Source: Bacteroidia bacterium
GTDB lineage: Bacteria; Bacteroidota; Bacteroidia; AKYH767-A; OLB10
Direction: 5' to 3'
Assembly (NCBI GenBank): GCA_016788165.1
Contig: JAEUTH010000029.1
Span: forward strand, 45,746 to 109,745
Length of the DNA stretch: 64,000 nt
A program made the position numbers and the translations under genes. The notes under the pieces are model-generated. The model saw nothing but the letters and a program-made list of their open reading frames with translations, searched no databases and had not been told where the DNA came from. Position 1 is the stretch's first letter. The number at the start of each line of letters is the position of its first letter. Of this stretch, positions 26,531-37,255 are shown one piece after another.

Positions 26531-29500
26531 ATGAAAACAGCATACAACATACGGTATTACTTTACACTTGCTTTGTTGTTTTGGGGTTTACAATCCACAG
26601 CACAGCCTTATGGCAATGGCTGGATTGCTTTTAATGCTGCACAACCATATTCGACACAACCCTATTGGAAAATTAAAGTGTGGAAAGATGGACTGTACCG
26701 TATTAAAATTGCCGATTTAGCCATGGCGCAATTTCCGGTGTTGGGCACCGACCCGCATAACCTGCAACTTTTTTATGCCGGTGCCGAGCAGTTTATACAG
26801 GTAAGTGGCGAAAGCGATGGTACATTAGATGCCGCAGACTATATTGAATTTTATGGCGTAAAAAACACCGGCTGGTTCGATTCGCTTTTATATGAAAAAC
26901 CTAACGACCAAGGCCACGATGCCCTTAGTTTTTTTAGCGATACCGCTACTTATTATTTAACCATTAAACCCGGCAGCACCAACAACAAACGCATGCTTTT
27001 TGAAGCACCCGCCAACCTGAATGCATACACCCCCGAAACTTTTTTTACACGTAAAGTTTCCTACACTCCGGGTTTTAGTTACTTGCGTGGTTTTCAGGAT
27101 TTTTATGGCCTCAGTTTAAGTGCTTACACCACAGGCGAAGGTTTTGCAGGGCCTGTTTTTACCAATACATCTAACCCAACTTTTGCTACGCTTTTACATA
27201 CCCCTAATGCCGTTGCAGGAAATACACCCATGCGCCTAAAAATGCGTGTGCAAGGCGCCAATCTGCGCGATCATTTTTTAAATGTTACCTTAAATAATGT
27301 GCCTGTTTTTAATACAGCTTTTGTGCAGTATAATGTTGTTGACACTAATTTATTGTTACCTAACATTGTATTAAGCAATACTATAAATGCCGAGTTTACC
27401 GCATTACCAAATCCCGATAACTCAGTGGGGAGCATGGCTGTAAATTACATGGAGTTATATTATAACCATAGCTTTAATTTTGCAACAGAAACAGCTGCAC
27501 AATATCACATTGCTGCACGTGGAAATTTCGCAACACCTTTTACGCGTTGGGATATAAGTAATTTAAATTTTCAACAACCCATATTATTACTGTGGGCTAA
27601 CGATACTATAAAGCGTATTGCATTGTATGGCAGCGGCAATAATTTTCAAACCCTGCTACCCACTTATGGCTTTGATAAAAATTGTGTTTTACTCGACTCG
27701 GCATCACAAACATATACAAACGATGCAGCCATAAACTTTGATATGAAACCGGTACGTGCCGGTAATCCGTTAGCACCTGTAGCACACTTTACCAATTTTG
27801 CCTTTAACCCCAATGCACAACTTATTTTAATAACCAATCAAAAGCTTTGGGCTGCTGCCGAAACGTATAAAACCTATCGCCAAAGTAACCCTTACAATAC
27901 ATACACTACATTATTGGCTGATGCCAATGAACTGTACGACCAGTTTGCTAACGGTATAAGTAAACATCCTTTAGCCATTAAAAATTTTATCCGCTACACG
28001 CGCGATAACTTTACCATTAAACCGGAACAGGTATTTTTAATAGGAAAGAGTATTAAAAACTTTTTGCATATCACCAATCAGGGCATACCGGGTTTTGATG
28101 ACGATAATTTAGTGCCCACTTTTGGTGAGCCTCCCAGCGATTTAATGTTTACCACAGGCTTGTTAACCAACGACAGCGTTACCCGGCCGGCATTACCCGT
28201 TGGCCGTTTAAGTGCTGCCACACCACAAGATGTTACCGATTACTTAGAAAAAGTAATGGCTTATGAAGCGCAGCCTAATAACGTTTGGATGAAAAATGTA
28301 CTCCATTTTGCAGGTGGCGTAAGCATACAACAGCGTCAGGATATCGAATCGAAATTAGCCGAGTATGCAACCATTATTTCCGACTCGGCCTTTGGTGGCT
28401 ATGTACGCACCATCAGTAAAACCGTAACCGACCCAATTCAAATTGCTTTAAGCAATCAACTGCAACAAATTATTGATAGTGGTGTTAGTTTAATGACTTT
28501 TTATGCACATGCAGGTGCATCCACATTTGATATCAGTACCGATGAACCCGCATCCTGGAAAAATAAAGACCGCTATCCTTTAGTGCTTGGCAACTCATGT
28601 TACGTTGGCGATGCACATCAAAAAGGCCGTGCCGCTGCCGAAAACTTTGTGCTTCAAAAAAACAAAGGAGCCATTGGTTTTATTGGCAGTGCATCGGTTA
28701 ACTACATCGAAAACTTATACCCCTATGCCAAATCATTATATCAGCATATAAGCTTATATAATTATGGCAACTCCATTGGACGTTGTTTAATTAAAGGTAT
28801 TGATACCACATGGGCAAATTACAATGCCGGTTTTTATACCGAAACCGTTACCATAGGTATGAATCTGCAAGGCGATCCAACTTTAATTATTAATGCAGCC
28901 GAAAAACCCGATTTTGAAATAACGGCTTCGGACATAAGTTTTAACCCAACATCGGTTACAGCCATTGCCGACTCCTTTGATGTAAACATTGTTATTAAAA
29001 ATATTGGTATGGCAACCAACAGTGCGTATATAGTGGAAGTTAGCCGTACTTTTGGCAACGGCACAACAACTGACAGTGTTTACGTAAGGCCTGCATTAAC
29101 TTATACCGATACATTAAAATTACGTTTTGCAGTAGATGCCGCACAAGGACCCGGACTTAATTTGTTTACTGTAAAGGTTGATCCCTTTGGCGCTATAGCC
29201 GAGCTTAACGACTCGACCAATAATGAAGCGCAACAACAACTATATATTTTAAGTAATGATATTACACCCATATATCCACCTCCATTTGCCATTGTTGGCA
29301 ACAACAGTTTTCAGTTACAGGCAAGTACCGTTAATCAGTTTGCACCTGTAACACGTTATGTTTTTGAATTAGACACAACCGATGCATTTAACAGTGCTAT
29401 ACTTTGGCATGATACCGTAACTGCAGCAGGCGGATACATTACTAAAAACTTACCTTATACTCCGGTTGCAAACACGGTTTATTATTGGCGCGTAAGTCGC

Positions 29501-31594
29501 GATTCGGTTGCAGGCGACCCGATACACCCTGCCTGGAATGAAGCCTCGTTTATTTACATCGCCAATCAAAACGGATGGAGTCAGGCACATTTTTATCAAT
29601 TTAAAAACAACACTTATACCAACATTAATTATAACAGGCCACAGCAACGGTGGGATTACGTAAGTACCAAAAGTGTATTAAAAGCCGAAACCAACAACAA
29701 ACCCATAACGTTTCAGAATGCCTTAGAAGTACAGTACTTTATAAATGGTGTTTTGCAAGATTATGGTGCTTGTGGAGGATTGCCTGCATTGGTGGTTTCA
29801 TTAATAGAACCGCAAACCCTGGCACCATTTCAAACCGATCAGTTTGATACGCATTATGGTAACTACAATGACTTGGGATGCCGAAGCAGCAGAGAAGACA
29901 AGTACTTTATATTTCAAACCGGCAATGCCACACAAATGGATAGCTTAACCAAGCTGTTTAATAAACTACCGGTGGGCACATTTGTATTGATTTACAATTT
30001 TGGGCCAGTTAGCTACAGTACTTTAAGTCCGGCTGTTAAACAAACGTTGGTAAGCCTTGGAAGCGATAGTATTAATACACTGCAAGATAATCAGGCATGG
30101 ATACTTTTTAGCCAGGTTGGCAATACAACAATGGCACATGAAATAACCAGCACACAACCCAACCAGCGTATTAGCCTTATTGATTCATTGGGCGGTAATT
30201 GGAATACCGGATTTTCCGTTTCCGAAAAAATTGGCCCTGCTCAAAGTTGGCAATCGCTGCAATGGCAAATTACTACCGAAAGTACCGATACGGCACTGCT
30301 GCAATTATGGGGTGTTGATACGTTACAACAACAAAAAATACTGATCGATTCAATCTATCCGCAAACAAGCATCATCAATAACCTGAGCCAAATAGTTGAT
30401 GCCAAAAAATATCCTTCGTTGTTTTTTAAACTATACACACACGACACATCGGTAGTGCCCGACCCGGCACAAATGGTAAAGTGGCAATTACTTTACACAC
30501 CGCTGCCCGAAGCCATGGTTAACCCTGCATTGCACTATACCATTAGCAATGTTAAACCCATGCAAGGCGATTCGGTTAAGGTTACCATGGCCATTCAAAA
30601 TATAAGTACCGTAGCTATGGATAGTATGTTGGTTGATTTTTATATTTATAATGCATCAAATCAAAAAATCAATTTGCCATCAAAGCGCTACAAGCCCTTA
30701 ACCGGAAACGATACGTTACATTGCAGCATTGTTTTTAGCACTACACATCTTGCCGGCAAAAACCAGTTATGGATTGAAGCAAACCCCCGTAACGACCAGG
30801 CCGAACAATTTCATTTTAATAACTATGCACAAGTAAATTTTGAAGTAAGTACGGATATAACCAATCCGCTATTGGACGTAACTTTTGATGGCATTCATAT
30901 ATTAAATGGCGATATCGTTTCGGCTAAACCACAAATACAGATTTCGTTAAAAGATGAAAACCCATATTTACTACTTAACGATACCAACGATTTTGTAGTG
31001 TTTATTTACGAAACCAACAAACCCTTCGATAAAAAACGATTGTATTTCGAATATGCTCCCGGCAGCATAACGCATCAGGCATTAATGCAGTGGCAGCCTG
31101 CTGTTGACAATAAAAACAAATTCAACATTAACTATGCACCCTTTTTAAACTCGGGTAATTACACTTTAGAAGTTACGGCCCAAGACAGGTCGGCAAACCA
31201 ATCGGGCAGCAGGTACACCATAAATTTCGAAGTTGATACCACAGCCACTATAACTGAATTAATTAACTACCCCAATCCGTTTAGCACATCAACACGTTTT
31301 GTTTTTACCATAACCGGTAGTGAGTTGCCACAGTATTTTCAAATTCAAATAATTACTATAAGCGGCAAAATAGTGCGCGAAATAAGTAAGGAGGAGTTGG
31401 GCCCCTTGCATATTGGCCGCAACATTACCACATACGCCTGGGATGGTAAAGATCAGTTTGGCGATAAGCTGGCAAACGGTGTTTATCTGTACCGCATTCG
31501 TACACAACTTAATGGTGCAGCCATACAAAAACGAAACACCGAAGCCGATAGCTATTTTAAAAACGGCTGGGGTAAAATGTACCTACTCAGGTAA
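26531..31594 (+). CDS. PorU-like C25 peptidase, putative T9SS sortase (PorU2 type)
   Basis: About 1687 residues from ATG 26531 (signal peptide YYFTLALLFWGLQSTAQ; the open frame extends to 26405 but overlaps the previous gene). An N-terminal region (about 25-350) with WKIKVWKDGLYRI, typical of PorU-type proteins, is followed by a gingipain-like C25 domain with the catalytic pair His in TFYAHAGAST (near 658) and Cys in GNSCYVGDAH (near 690). A long beta-rich tail (CARDB-like near 790-890 and 1340-1440; FN3-like near 900-1000) ends in a FlgD-like domain (NYPNPFSTSTRF to ANGVYLYRI). PorU is the T9SS sortase that removes CTDs. It likely works with the PorV-like neighbour. Confidence 0.82.
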   Translation: MKTAYNIRYYFTLALLFWGLQSTAQPYGNGWIAFNAAQPYSTQPYWKIKVWKDGLYRIKIADLAMAQFPVLGTDPHNLQLFYAGAEQFIQVSGESDGTLDAADYIEFYGVKNTGWFDSLLYEKPNDQGHDALSFFSDTATYYLTIKPGSTNNKRMLFEAPANLNAYTPETFFTRKVSYTPGFSYLRGFQDFYGLSLSAYTTGEGFAGPVFTNTSNPTFATLLHTPNAVAGNTPMRLKMRVQGANLRDHFLNVTLNNVPVFNTAFVQYNVVDTNLLLPNIVLSNTINAEFTALPNPDNSVGSMAVNYMELYYNHSFNFATETAAQYHIAARGNFATPFTRWDISNLNFQQPILLLWANDTIKRIALYGSGNNFQTLLPTYGFDKNCVLLDSASQTYTNDAAINFDMKPVRAGNPLAPVAHFTNFAFNPNAQLILITNQKLWAAAETYKTYRQSNPYNTYTTLLADANELYDQFANGISKHPLAIKNFIRYTRDNFTIKPEQVFLIGKSIKNFLHITNQGIPGFDDDNLVPTFGEPPSDLMFTTGLLTNDSVTRPALPVGRLSAATPQDVTDYLEKVMAYEAQPNNVWMKNVLHFAGGVSIQQRQDIESKLAEYATIISDSAFGGYVRTISKTVTDPIQIALSNQLQQIIDSGVSLMTFYAHAGASTFDISTDEPASWKNKDRYPLVLGNSCYVGDAHQKGRAAAENFVLQKNKGAIGFIGSASVNYIENLYPYAKSLYQHISLYNYGNSIGRCLIKGIDTTWANYNAGFYTETVTIGMNLQGDPTLIINAAEKPDFEITASDISFNPTSVTAIADSFDVNIVIKNIGMATNSAYIVEVSRTFGNGTTTDSVYVRPALTYTDTLKLRFAVDAAQGPGLNLFTVKVDPFGAIAELNDSTNNEAQQQLYILSNDITPIYPPPFAIVGNNSFQLQASTVNQFAPVTRYVFELDTTDAFNSAILWHDTVTAAGGYITKNLPYTPVANTVYYWRVSRDSVAGDPIHPAWNEASFIYIANQNGWSQAHFYQFKNNTYTNINYNRPQQRWDYVSTKSVLKAETNNKPITFQNALEVQYFINGVLQDYGACGGLPALVVSLIEPQTLAPFQTDQFDTHYGNYNDLGCRSSREDKYFIFQTGNATQMDSLTKLFNKLPVGTFVLIYNFGPVSYSTLSPAVKQTLVSLGSDSINTLQDNQAWILFSQVGNTTMAHEITSTQPNQRISLIDSLGGNWNTGFSVSEKIGPAQSWQSLQWQITTESTDTALLQLWGVDTLQQQKILIDSIYPQTSIINNLSQIVDAKKYPSLFFKLYTHDTSVVPDPAQMVKWQLLYTPLPEAMVNPALHYTISNVKPMQGDSVKVTMAIQNISTVAMDSMLVDFYIYNASNQKINLPSKRYKPLTGNDTLHCSIVFSTTHLAGKNQLWIEANPRNDQAEQFHFNNYAQVNFEVSTDITNPLLDVTFDGIHILNGDIVSAKPQIQISLKDENPYLLLNDTNDFVVFIYETNKPFDKKRLYFEYAPGSITHQALMQWQPAVDNKNKFNINYAPFLNSGNYTLEVTAQDRSANQSGSRYTINFEVDTTATITELINYPNPFSTSTRFVFTITGSELPQYFQIQIITISGKIVREISKEELGPLHIGRNITTYAWDGKDQFGDKLANGVYLYRIRTQLNGAAIQKRNTEADSYFKNGWGKMYLLR

Positions 31595-31714
31595 GTAGTT
31601 TTTTGTATGCAGCAACATACCCGGTTATTAATAAAAGTTGTATGCGTGTTTGCCGCCATGTTCAGATATATGACTTTTAATATTTAAAAAATTATTCTGC
31701 TACATTGCCTTCCT

Positions 31715-32740
31715 ATGTATGGCAATGCCTATATGCCCAATTTAGATGCCGGCCGTTGGTGGGCATTTATTGCTGTTTTTATTTTTCACTTTCCTATAAA
31801 CATTTCAGGGGCTTTGGGTGTAATTAAAAACGGATTGTACATGGGCGTAGATTTCTTTTTTATTCTGTCGGCCTTTTTGCTAACACACTTGGCATTTGAT
31901 GAAATTAAAAGACAAAAAAAATTTAATGCGCTTTATTTTATGCAAAGGCGCATTTGCCGTATATGGCCGTTGTACTTTTTTGTTGTTGTTGCTGCTTATG
32001 CTTTGGCTGCTTTAGCAAACTATTGGGGCCAGCAAAGTACATTGCCACCAATAATTTACTACCTCAGCTTTACCGGCAATTTTTATACACAGCCTCATGT
32101 TTTTATATTGATGTTTTTATGGTCAATTGCCATTGAAGAACAGTATTATATTTTGCTTGCACTGTACTATAAAACCAATTTGTTTAAAGTGCCTTTGATA
32201 ACTTTGTTGCTGATAATAACTTATATCATTTTTATATGCTTAGGCCACAGGCAACACCTTTACACACATACCTTGCAGTATTTGCCTAATATAGCTTGTG
32301 GTATTTGGCTGGCTTATGCCATGCATTTTAAGTTTGAATGGTTTGGTAAAATAGCAAGGTGGCGTTTATGGGTACTAATATTAGTACCGTTGTTGTGTTA
32401 TATAAATGCTGCACCTTCGGGTGTAATGCAAATCTTGTTGCTTAAGGCACTCAGCCTTATGGTGTTTGGTAGTGTTGTAGCATATTTAGCACGGACTACA
32501 TTTTCAAGCAACCAAACATTTATATACTGGGGCAAACGCAGTTATGGCTTATATATATGGCATGGCGTAACACTTACTATATATGCATTTGTGTGTAAAT
32601 CCAATACGTTTACAGGGTGGCAAATTGCAGTAGCATTTTTGCTTTGCCTTTTAGCAACACATGGTTTGGCCTGGCTATGCTATCGGTATATTGAAATGCC
32701 TTTTTTAAGATTAAAAAAACACCTGCCCTTTTTAAACTAA
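31715..32740 (+). CDS. Acyltransferase 3 family (OafA-type) membrane protein
   Basis: Integral inner membrane O-acyltransferase of 341 residues. It has about ten hydrophobic segments, the family RRICRIWPLYFF motif (near 78-89) and VDFFFILSAFLL (near 46-57), followed by SIAIEEQYYILLAL (near 136-150). These enzymes move acetyl or other acyl groups to sugars of surface polysaccharides or peptidoglycan; the acceptor cannot be read here. The start ATG 31715 was chosen because YMPNLDAGRWWAF leads straight into helix 1. It precedes lnt by 24 bases, but lnt has its own -7-like box in that gap. Confidence 0.85.
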   Translation: MYGNAYMPNLDAGRWWAFIAVFIFHFPINISGALGVIKNGLYMGVDFFFILSAFLLTHLAFDEIKRQKKFNALYFMQRRICRIWPLYFFVVVAAYALAALANYWGQQSTLPPIIYYLSFTGNFYTQPHVFILMFLWSIAIEEQYYILLALYYKTNLFKVPLITLLLIITYIIFICLGHRQHLYTHTLQYLPNIACGIWLAYAMHFKFEWFGKIARWRLWVLILVPLLCYINAAPSGVMQILLLKALSLMVFGSVVAYLARTTFSSNQTFIYWGKRSYGLYIWHGVTLTIYAFVCKSNTFTGWQIAVAFLLCLLATHGLAWLCYRYIEMPFLRLKKHLPFLN

Positions 32741-32752
32741 TGTAAGGCAATA

Positions 32753-32760
32753 TAACTTTG
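32753..32760 (+). promoter_or_regulatory. Candidate -7 box (TAACTTTG) 4 bases before the lnt ATG
   Basis: TAACTTTG is a perfect TAnnTTTG match ending at 32760, while the ATG is at 32765. A transcript starting 5-8 bases after the box would begin at or next to the start codon, i.e. leaderless. Confidence 0.4.
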
Positions 32761-32764
32761 CAGC

Positions 32765-34360
32765 ATGATTTCATTTTTAAAATCGCACCTTGCTTTAAGC
32801 ATTTCATTTGCCGCTTTGCAATGGCTGGCTTGGCCGGCTAGCGGCTATGCACCGATCCTGTTTATTGCCTGGCTGCCATTGTTACAGTTACAATATAGGT
32901 ACAGCATCAGTCATATTACAACCAAACAGTTTTTTGGTTACACATATCTGGCCTTTATGTTTTTTAATATTGCTGTAACCTGGTGGGTGTATTATGCAAG
33001 TTTGTTTGGTGTGGTTATGGCCGTTTTGCTTAATGCACTTTTTATGACCTGGGCATTTTTACTTTTTGGTTTTATTCAAAAAAAATGCAACCATATTTTA
33101 TCCTGGTTGGTACTAATTCCGGTTTGGGTTACCTGGGAGTGGCTGCATTTAGATTGGGACCTATCCTGGCCCTGGCTTACCATGGGCAACGGTTTGGCTA
33201 AAATGCATACCCTAATTCAGTGGTATAGCTACACAGGTGTTTTTGGAGGCACTACATGGATAATACTAATAAACATTTTGTTGTTTATGGCTATTCATAA
33301 CAATAAATCAAGAAAACGTATTGTGACAATTACATCCATTGCCGCTGCATGTTTTATTATACCTGCCACAGTTTCAAACTATCAATATCAACATTATACG
33401 GAAAGTAACAGCCCTGTTAATGTGGTAGTGTTGCAACCCAACATTGATCCATATAATGAAAAATTTGGTGGCCTTACCGGGCAACAGCAATTAGAAAAGA
33501 TGATGCAACTCACACAGGGCTACATTGACAGTACTACCGATTATTTAATAGGCCCCGAAACTTCTATACCTTATGCCATTTGGGAAAATGAACTGCCGCA
33601 AAACCCGCAAATAGTTTATTTGAAAAACACGTTACATAACTATCCGAAACTAACATTAATTACCGGTGCCGCTACCGACAAATTATACCCTGACAGCAAA
33701 GCCATATCGGCTACTGCGCGTAAGTTTAGAGATACCACTTTGTATTACGATACATACAATACAGCCATACAAATAGACAGTACATCGGTTATGGCCCTCT
33801 ATCATAAATCGAAATTAGTACCCGGTGTTGAGAAAATGCCATTTCCTCAACTGTTTAAACCGATTGAAAAATTGGCAATCAATTTAGGCGGCTCGTCAGG
33901 TAGTTTGGGTGTAGATACGGCCCCCTCGGTTTTTATCAACCAAAGTAAACTGGCAAGCATGGCCGTAGCGCCTATTATTTGTTATGAATCAATATATGGC
34001 GCCTATGTTGCCAAGTATGTACAAAAAGGGGCTGCCTGGCTTTGTATTATTACCAACGATGGTTGGTGGTATGATACACCCGGCTATAAGCAGCACATTT
34101 TATTTGGGCGCTTGCGTGCCATCGAAATGCGCAGAAGCATAGCACGTTCGGCTAATACAGGCGTTTCGGCTATAATTAATCAGCGTGGCGATATTTTAAA
34201 TCATACCAAATTTTGGGAACCCGCTGTTATTAAAGGCACATTGCAGGCAAACAATTATATAACTTTTTATTGCAGGCATGGCGATTATTTAGCACATATA
34301 AGTGCATGCTTAACCGTTTTGCTTTTAACTTGCGCCCTTATTTTAAAGTTTAAAAATTAA
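32765..34360 (+). CDS. lnt: Apolipoprotein N-acyltransferase
   Basis: Adds the third acyl chain to the N-terminal Cys of lipoproteins at the outer face of the inner membrane. It has about seven hydrophobic helices in the first 215 residues, then a nitrilase-fold domain with the catalytic triad: Glu in GPETSIP (near 265), Lys in YHKSKLVPGVE (near 348) and Cys in PIICYESIYG (near 406), and a final membrane helix. The 531 residues agree with the family. The NDGWWYDTPG and RAIEMRRSIARSANTG segments are typical. Preceded by the acyltransferase gene and followed by lpdA 14 bases later; a lipoprotein-rich genome needs this enzyme. Confidence 0.93.
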   Translation: MISFLKSHLALSISFAALQWLAWPASGYAPILFIAWLPLLQLQYRYSISHITTKQFFGYTYLAFMFFNIAVTWWVYYASLFGVVMAVLLNALFMTWAFLLFGFIQKKCNHILSWLVLIPVWVTWEWLHLDWDLSWPWLTMGNGLAKMHTLIQWYSYTGVFGGTTWIILINILLFMAIHNNKSRKRIVTITSIAAACFIIPATVSNYQYQHYTESNSPVNVVVLQPNIDPYNEKFGGLTGQQQLEKMMQLTQGYIDSTTDYLIGPETSIPYAIWENELPQNPQIVYLKNTLHNYPKLTLITGAATDKLYPDSKAISATARKFRDTTLYYDTYNTAIQIDSTSVMALYHKSKLVPGVEKMPFPQLFKPIEKLAINLGGSSGSLGVDTAPSVFINQSKLASMAVAPIICYESIYGAYVAKYVQKGAAWLCIITNDGWWYDTPGYKQHILFGRLRAIEMRRSIARSANTGVSAIINQRGDILNHTKFWEPAVIKGTLQANNYITFYCRHGDYLAHISACLTVLLLTCALILKFKN

Positions 34361-34374
34361 GCCTTTTTGTTTTT

Positions 34375-35775
34375 ATGATATTCGATGTAGTGATTATTGG
34401 CTCTGGGCCAGGTGGATATGTAAGCGCCATTCGATGTGCGCAATTAGGATTTAAAACAGCTATTGTTGAAAGGTATGAAACCTTAGGCGGCACTTGTTTA
34501 AATGTAGGCTGCATTCCCAGCAAAGCCTTGCTCGACTCGTCAGAACACTTTTATAATGCCCAACACACTTTTGTGCAACATGGTATTGAAGCAACAGGGT
34601 TAAAAGTTAACCTGCAACAAATGATAAGCCGTAAAAATGGTGTGGTAAGCCAAACGGTTGATGGCATAAATTACCTGATGAAAAAAAATAAAATTACCGT
34701 ATTGCATGGTGTTGGTGCATTTAAATCAACTACTGAAGTTACGGTAACCGGTAACGATGGCACCATAAAAAACATAACAGCCAAATACATTATTGTTGCT
34801 ACAGGCTCAAAACCGGCCTTGCCTAAAGGTATTACAACCGATAGCAAACGTATTATTACCAGTACTGAAGCATTGCAATTAACCGAAATACCAAAACAGT
34901 TGGTAATTATTGGCGGAGGTGTGATTGGTCTTGAGCTGGGAAGCGTTTATGCACGTTTGGGTGCAAAGGTTAAGGTTATTGAATATACAGATGGTATCAT
35001 TCCTGCCATGGACAAAGCTTTGGGCAAGGAGCTTGAAAAAAGTTTAAAAAAATTAGGCTTTGAGTTTTATTACAACCATAAAGTAACCGAAGTAAGCAGC
35101 AGCAAAAAAGATGTTACCATAACAGCAGCCGATGGGCAAAACAATACACAAACTTTTACAGGTGATTATTGTTTGGTTAGTGTAGGGCGTAAACCATATA
35201 CCCTTAACCTGGGTTTAGAAAATATTGGCATACAAACCGATGAAAGCGGACGCATACCGGTAAACGAACATTTACAAACTACTGTACGTAACGTATATGC
35301 CATTGGCGATGTGGTGCGAGGTGCCATGCTGGCACATAAAGCCGAAGACGAAGGTGTGTATGTTGCTGAATTTTTAGCCGGACAAAAACCACACATTAAT
35401 TATTTACTTATACCCAACGTAGTTTATACCTGGCCCGAAGTGGCCGCTGTAGGTTACACCGAAGAAGAATTGAAAACACAAAAAATTGCATACAAAGCAG
35501 GCTCATTTCCGTTTAAAGCCAGTGGCCGTGCACGTGCCAGTATGGATTTAGATGGCTTTATAAAAGTATTAGCCCATGCCGATACCGATGAGATTTTAGG
35601 CGTACACATGATTGGCCCACGTTGTGCCGATTTAATTGCCGAAGCCGTAGTTGCTATGGAGTTTAGGGCCAGTGCCGAAGATATAACACGCATGAGTCAT
35701 GCACACCCCACCTATACGGAGTCGTTTAAAGAAGCTTGTTTGGCTGCCTGTGGCAGTGGGGCCATTCACTTATAG
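34375..35775 (+). CDS. lpdA: Dihydrolipoyl dehydrogenase
   Basis: E3 flavoenzyme that reoxidises dihydrolipoyl groups of 2-oxoacid dehydrogenase complexes and of the glycine cleavage H protein, which is also in this window (gcvH at 50013). The 466 residues include the FAD GxGxxG (IIGSGPGGY, near 7-15), the redox disulfide GGTCLNVGCIPSK (near 39-51), the NAD fold IIGGGVIGLELG (near 178-190), the second FAD motif YAIGDV, and the C-terminal HAHPTYTESF with the active-site His-Glu pair. It is 14 bases behind lnt and converges on the porin pseudogene. Confidence 0.96.
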   Translation: MIFDVVIIGSGPGGYVSAIRCAQLGFKTAIVERYETLGGTCLNVGCIPSKALLDSSEHFYNAQHTFVQHGIEATGLKVNLQQMISRKNGVVSQTVDGINYLMKKNKITVLHGVGAFKSTTEVTVTGNDGTIKNITAKYIIVATGSKPALPKGITTDSKRIITSTEALQLTEIPKQLVIIGGGVIGLELGSVYARLGAKVKVIEYTDGIIPAMDKALGKELEKSLKKLGFEFYYNHKVTEVSSSKKDVTITAADGQNNTQTFTGDYCLVSVGRKPYTLNLGLENIGIQTDESGRIPVNEHLQTTVRNVYAIGDVVRGAMLAHKAEDEGVYVAEFLAGQKPHINYLLIPNVVYTWPEVAAVGYTEEELKTQKIAYKAGSFPFKASGRARASMDLDGFIKVLAHADTDEILGVHMIGPRCADLIAEAVVAMEFRASAEDITRMSHAHPTYTESFKEACLAACGSGAIHL

Positions 35776-35811
35776 CAGTTGCTAATTGAAAATTCTTTAT
35801 TACAATTTCTG

Positions 35812-37127
35812 TTACAACTCAAACTGCAGCCTAAATTGATAGTGATTGGTATAGCCCGTTTGTTGCATTAAATCCAAAGTTCCATATCCATAAATGGCGC
35901 TTCACCTTAAGTGTGCATTTGGAAACCAGTTTAACGCTGCTGTAAACCGGGTAAAAGTACCGCCTGCTATTTGTGCCATGTTAAAATCTGATACCGTTAT
36001 GCGTGTAGCTAATTCAATAGCGCCAAGGCCACCACCGTTACGAAAAGTAAAATTTTTATTGGGAATTAATTTGCCAACATTGCCGTTCTGCTTATTGTAT
36101 TTCCGGTTTTCGCCTGTAATAAACCAACTAACAGCACATTGCCAATAATTAAACTTTGTTTTGATTCAGGTGTATGAGCTATTTGTAACATATATTCAGA
36201 AATTAATGACAAAGGGCCTTTTGTTCCAATTAGTTCAAACATGTATGCTTGTGCATTTTGAGCATCAAAACTATTGGTGTTTAAAAAGTAAGGGGCCGTA
36301 TTGGTTTCGGGCTTTGCTTTATAACTCAACTTGTTTTTAGGGGCATCGGCATATCGCCATCCGGCACCAACATGTACGAATGACCGATCGCTTTTATAAT
36401 GAACCAAACCAGTAGCCCTGGTTGTAAATTGATATCCATTAGCGCTAAACGAATTGGTGTTAGCTGTTTCGAGGGCGTTATTAAACGCCCCTATTGTAAA
36501 AGCCAGACGATGATTTAATATGCTATTACTATAACGAAATCCAATGTTGCGTTGCTTTACAAATGATGGAACTGCAGTACCCCGCTCAGTAAAACTTAGC
36601 TGCGAACCTGGTGCAACATATTCATGTCCAACTCCTTCTTTCTGCTTACCAACGGTAATCCAACCTCCGTTATGCCCAAACGGAATTTCTAAATTCAGAT
36701 CTATTAAACTAAAAGCCTTGCTGCCTTGGGGTGCATCCATCCCATTGTAATTAAACGATATCATATAACGCCACGGCCTTTTTGTCAAAAATAAATTACC
36801 GGATAAAATCAAGCGCTGTGCCCTAAATTCAACAGCATCGGCAATAGAACCAACTTGAGTTTTGCTGGTTTCGTTTTGTTCTGTTAAATTATAATCCAGG
36901 AATAATGCCAAGCCCAAATTCAAACTAAAATATTTGGTTTGCCACTGATTCCATTTTTTAGCCATAATTTCATCAGCTTGCATCGGTGCAGCATCGCTTG
37001 CAACAGTTGCTGTATCATTAAACGTTTGTAAAAACTGGTTAAGTGTTGATGCGTTATTTTGTGCTAAGGTTAATTGAAAAAATAACATGCAAAATAAAAC
37101 GCCTATTGATTTTTGGCATAGGTTCAT
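35812..37127 (-). pseudogene. OprO/P-like porin gene with a frameshift and an in-frame TGA
   Basis: The intact part (36066-37127, 353 residues) has a signal peptide (SIGVLFCMLFFQLTLAQ) and beta-barrel strands of a phosphate-selective porin: AVEFRAQRLILSGNLF, PWRYMISFNY, WITVGKQKE and RNIGFRYSN. It then ends abnormally. In another frame the barrel continues: NYWQCAVSWFITGENRKY near 36150, then NFTFRNGGG and ELATRIT, FTAALNWFPNAHLR, then TGA at 35902-35904, then HYQFRLQFEL to TAA at 35812. FLTGENR-type and FRLQ-terminal motifs are typical of this family. So a loss of one base near 36150 plus one nonsense codon broke the gene. Sequencing error could explain one of these, less likely both. Confidence 0.8.
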
Positions 37128-37255
37128 TTGAAAAGTGAGTTTATGTTTAGAAGCGTTTTCAAATTAACTACTTTATTGTTTTGTTTTAAACCTTTTTAAA
37201 TCTCGTTTTATTACTTTAGCGTTCAGCATCTGTTTGGATAATTGCTAGAACTAAC

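Noticed and set aside
35894..36148. Plus-strand 84-codon gene next to lpdA
   Set aside because: It is the antisense of the frameshifted porin C-terminus, whose reading in the minus strand shows clear porin motifs.
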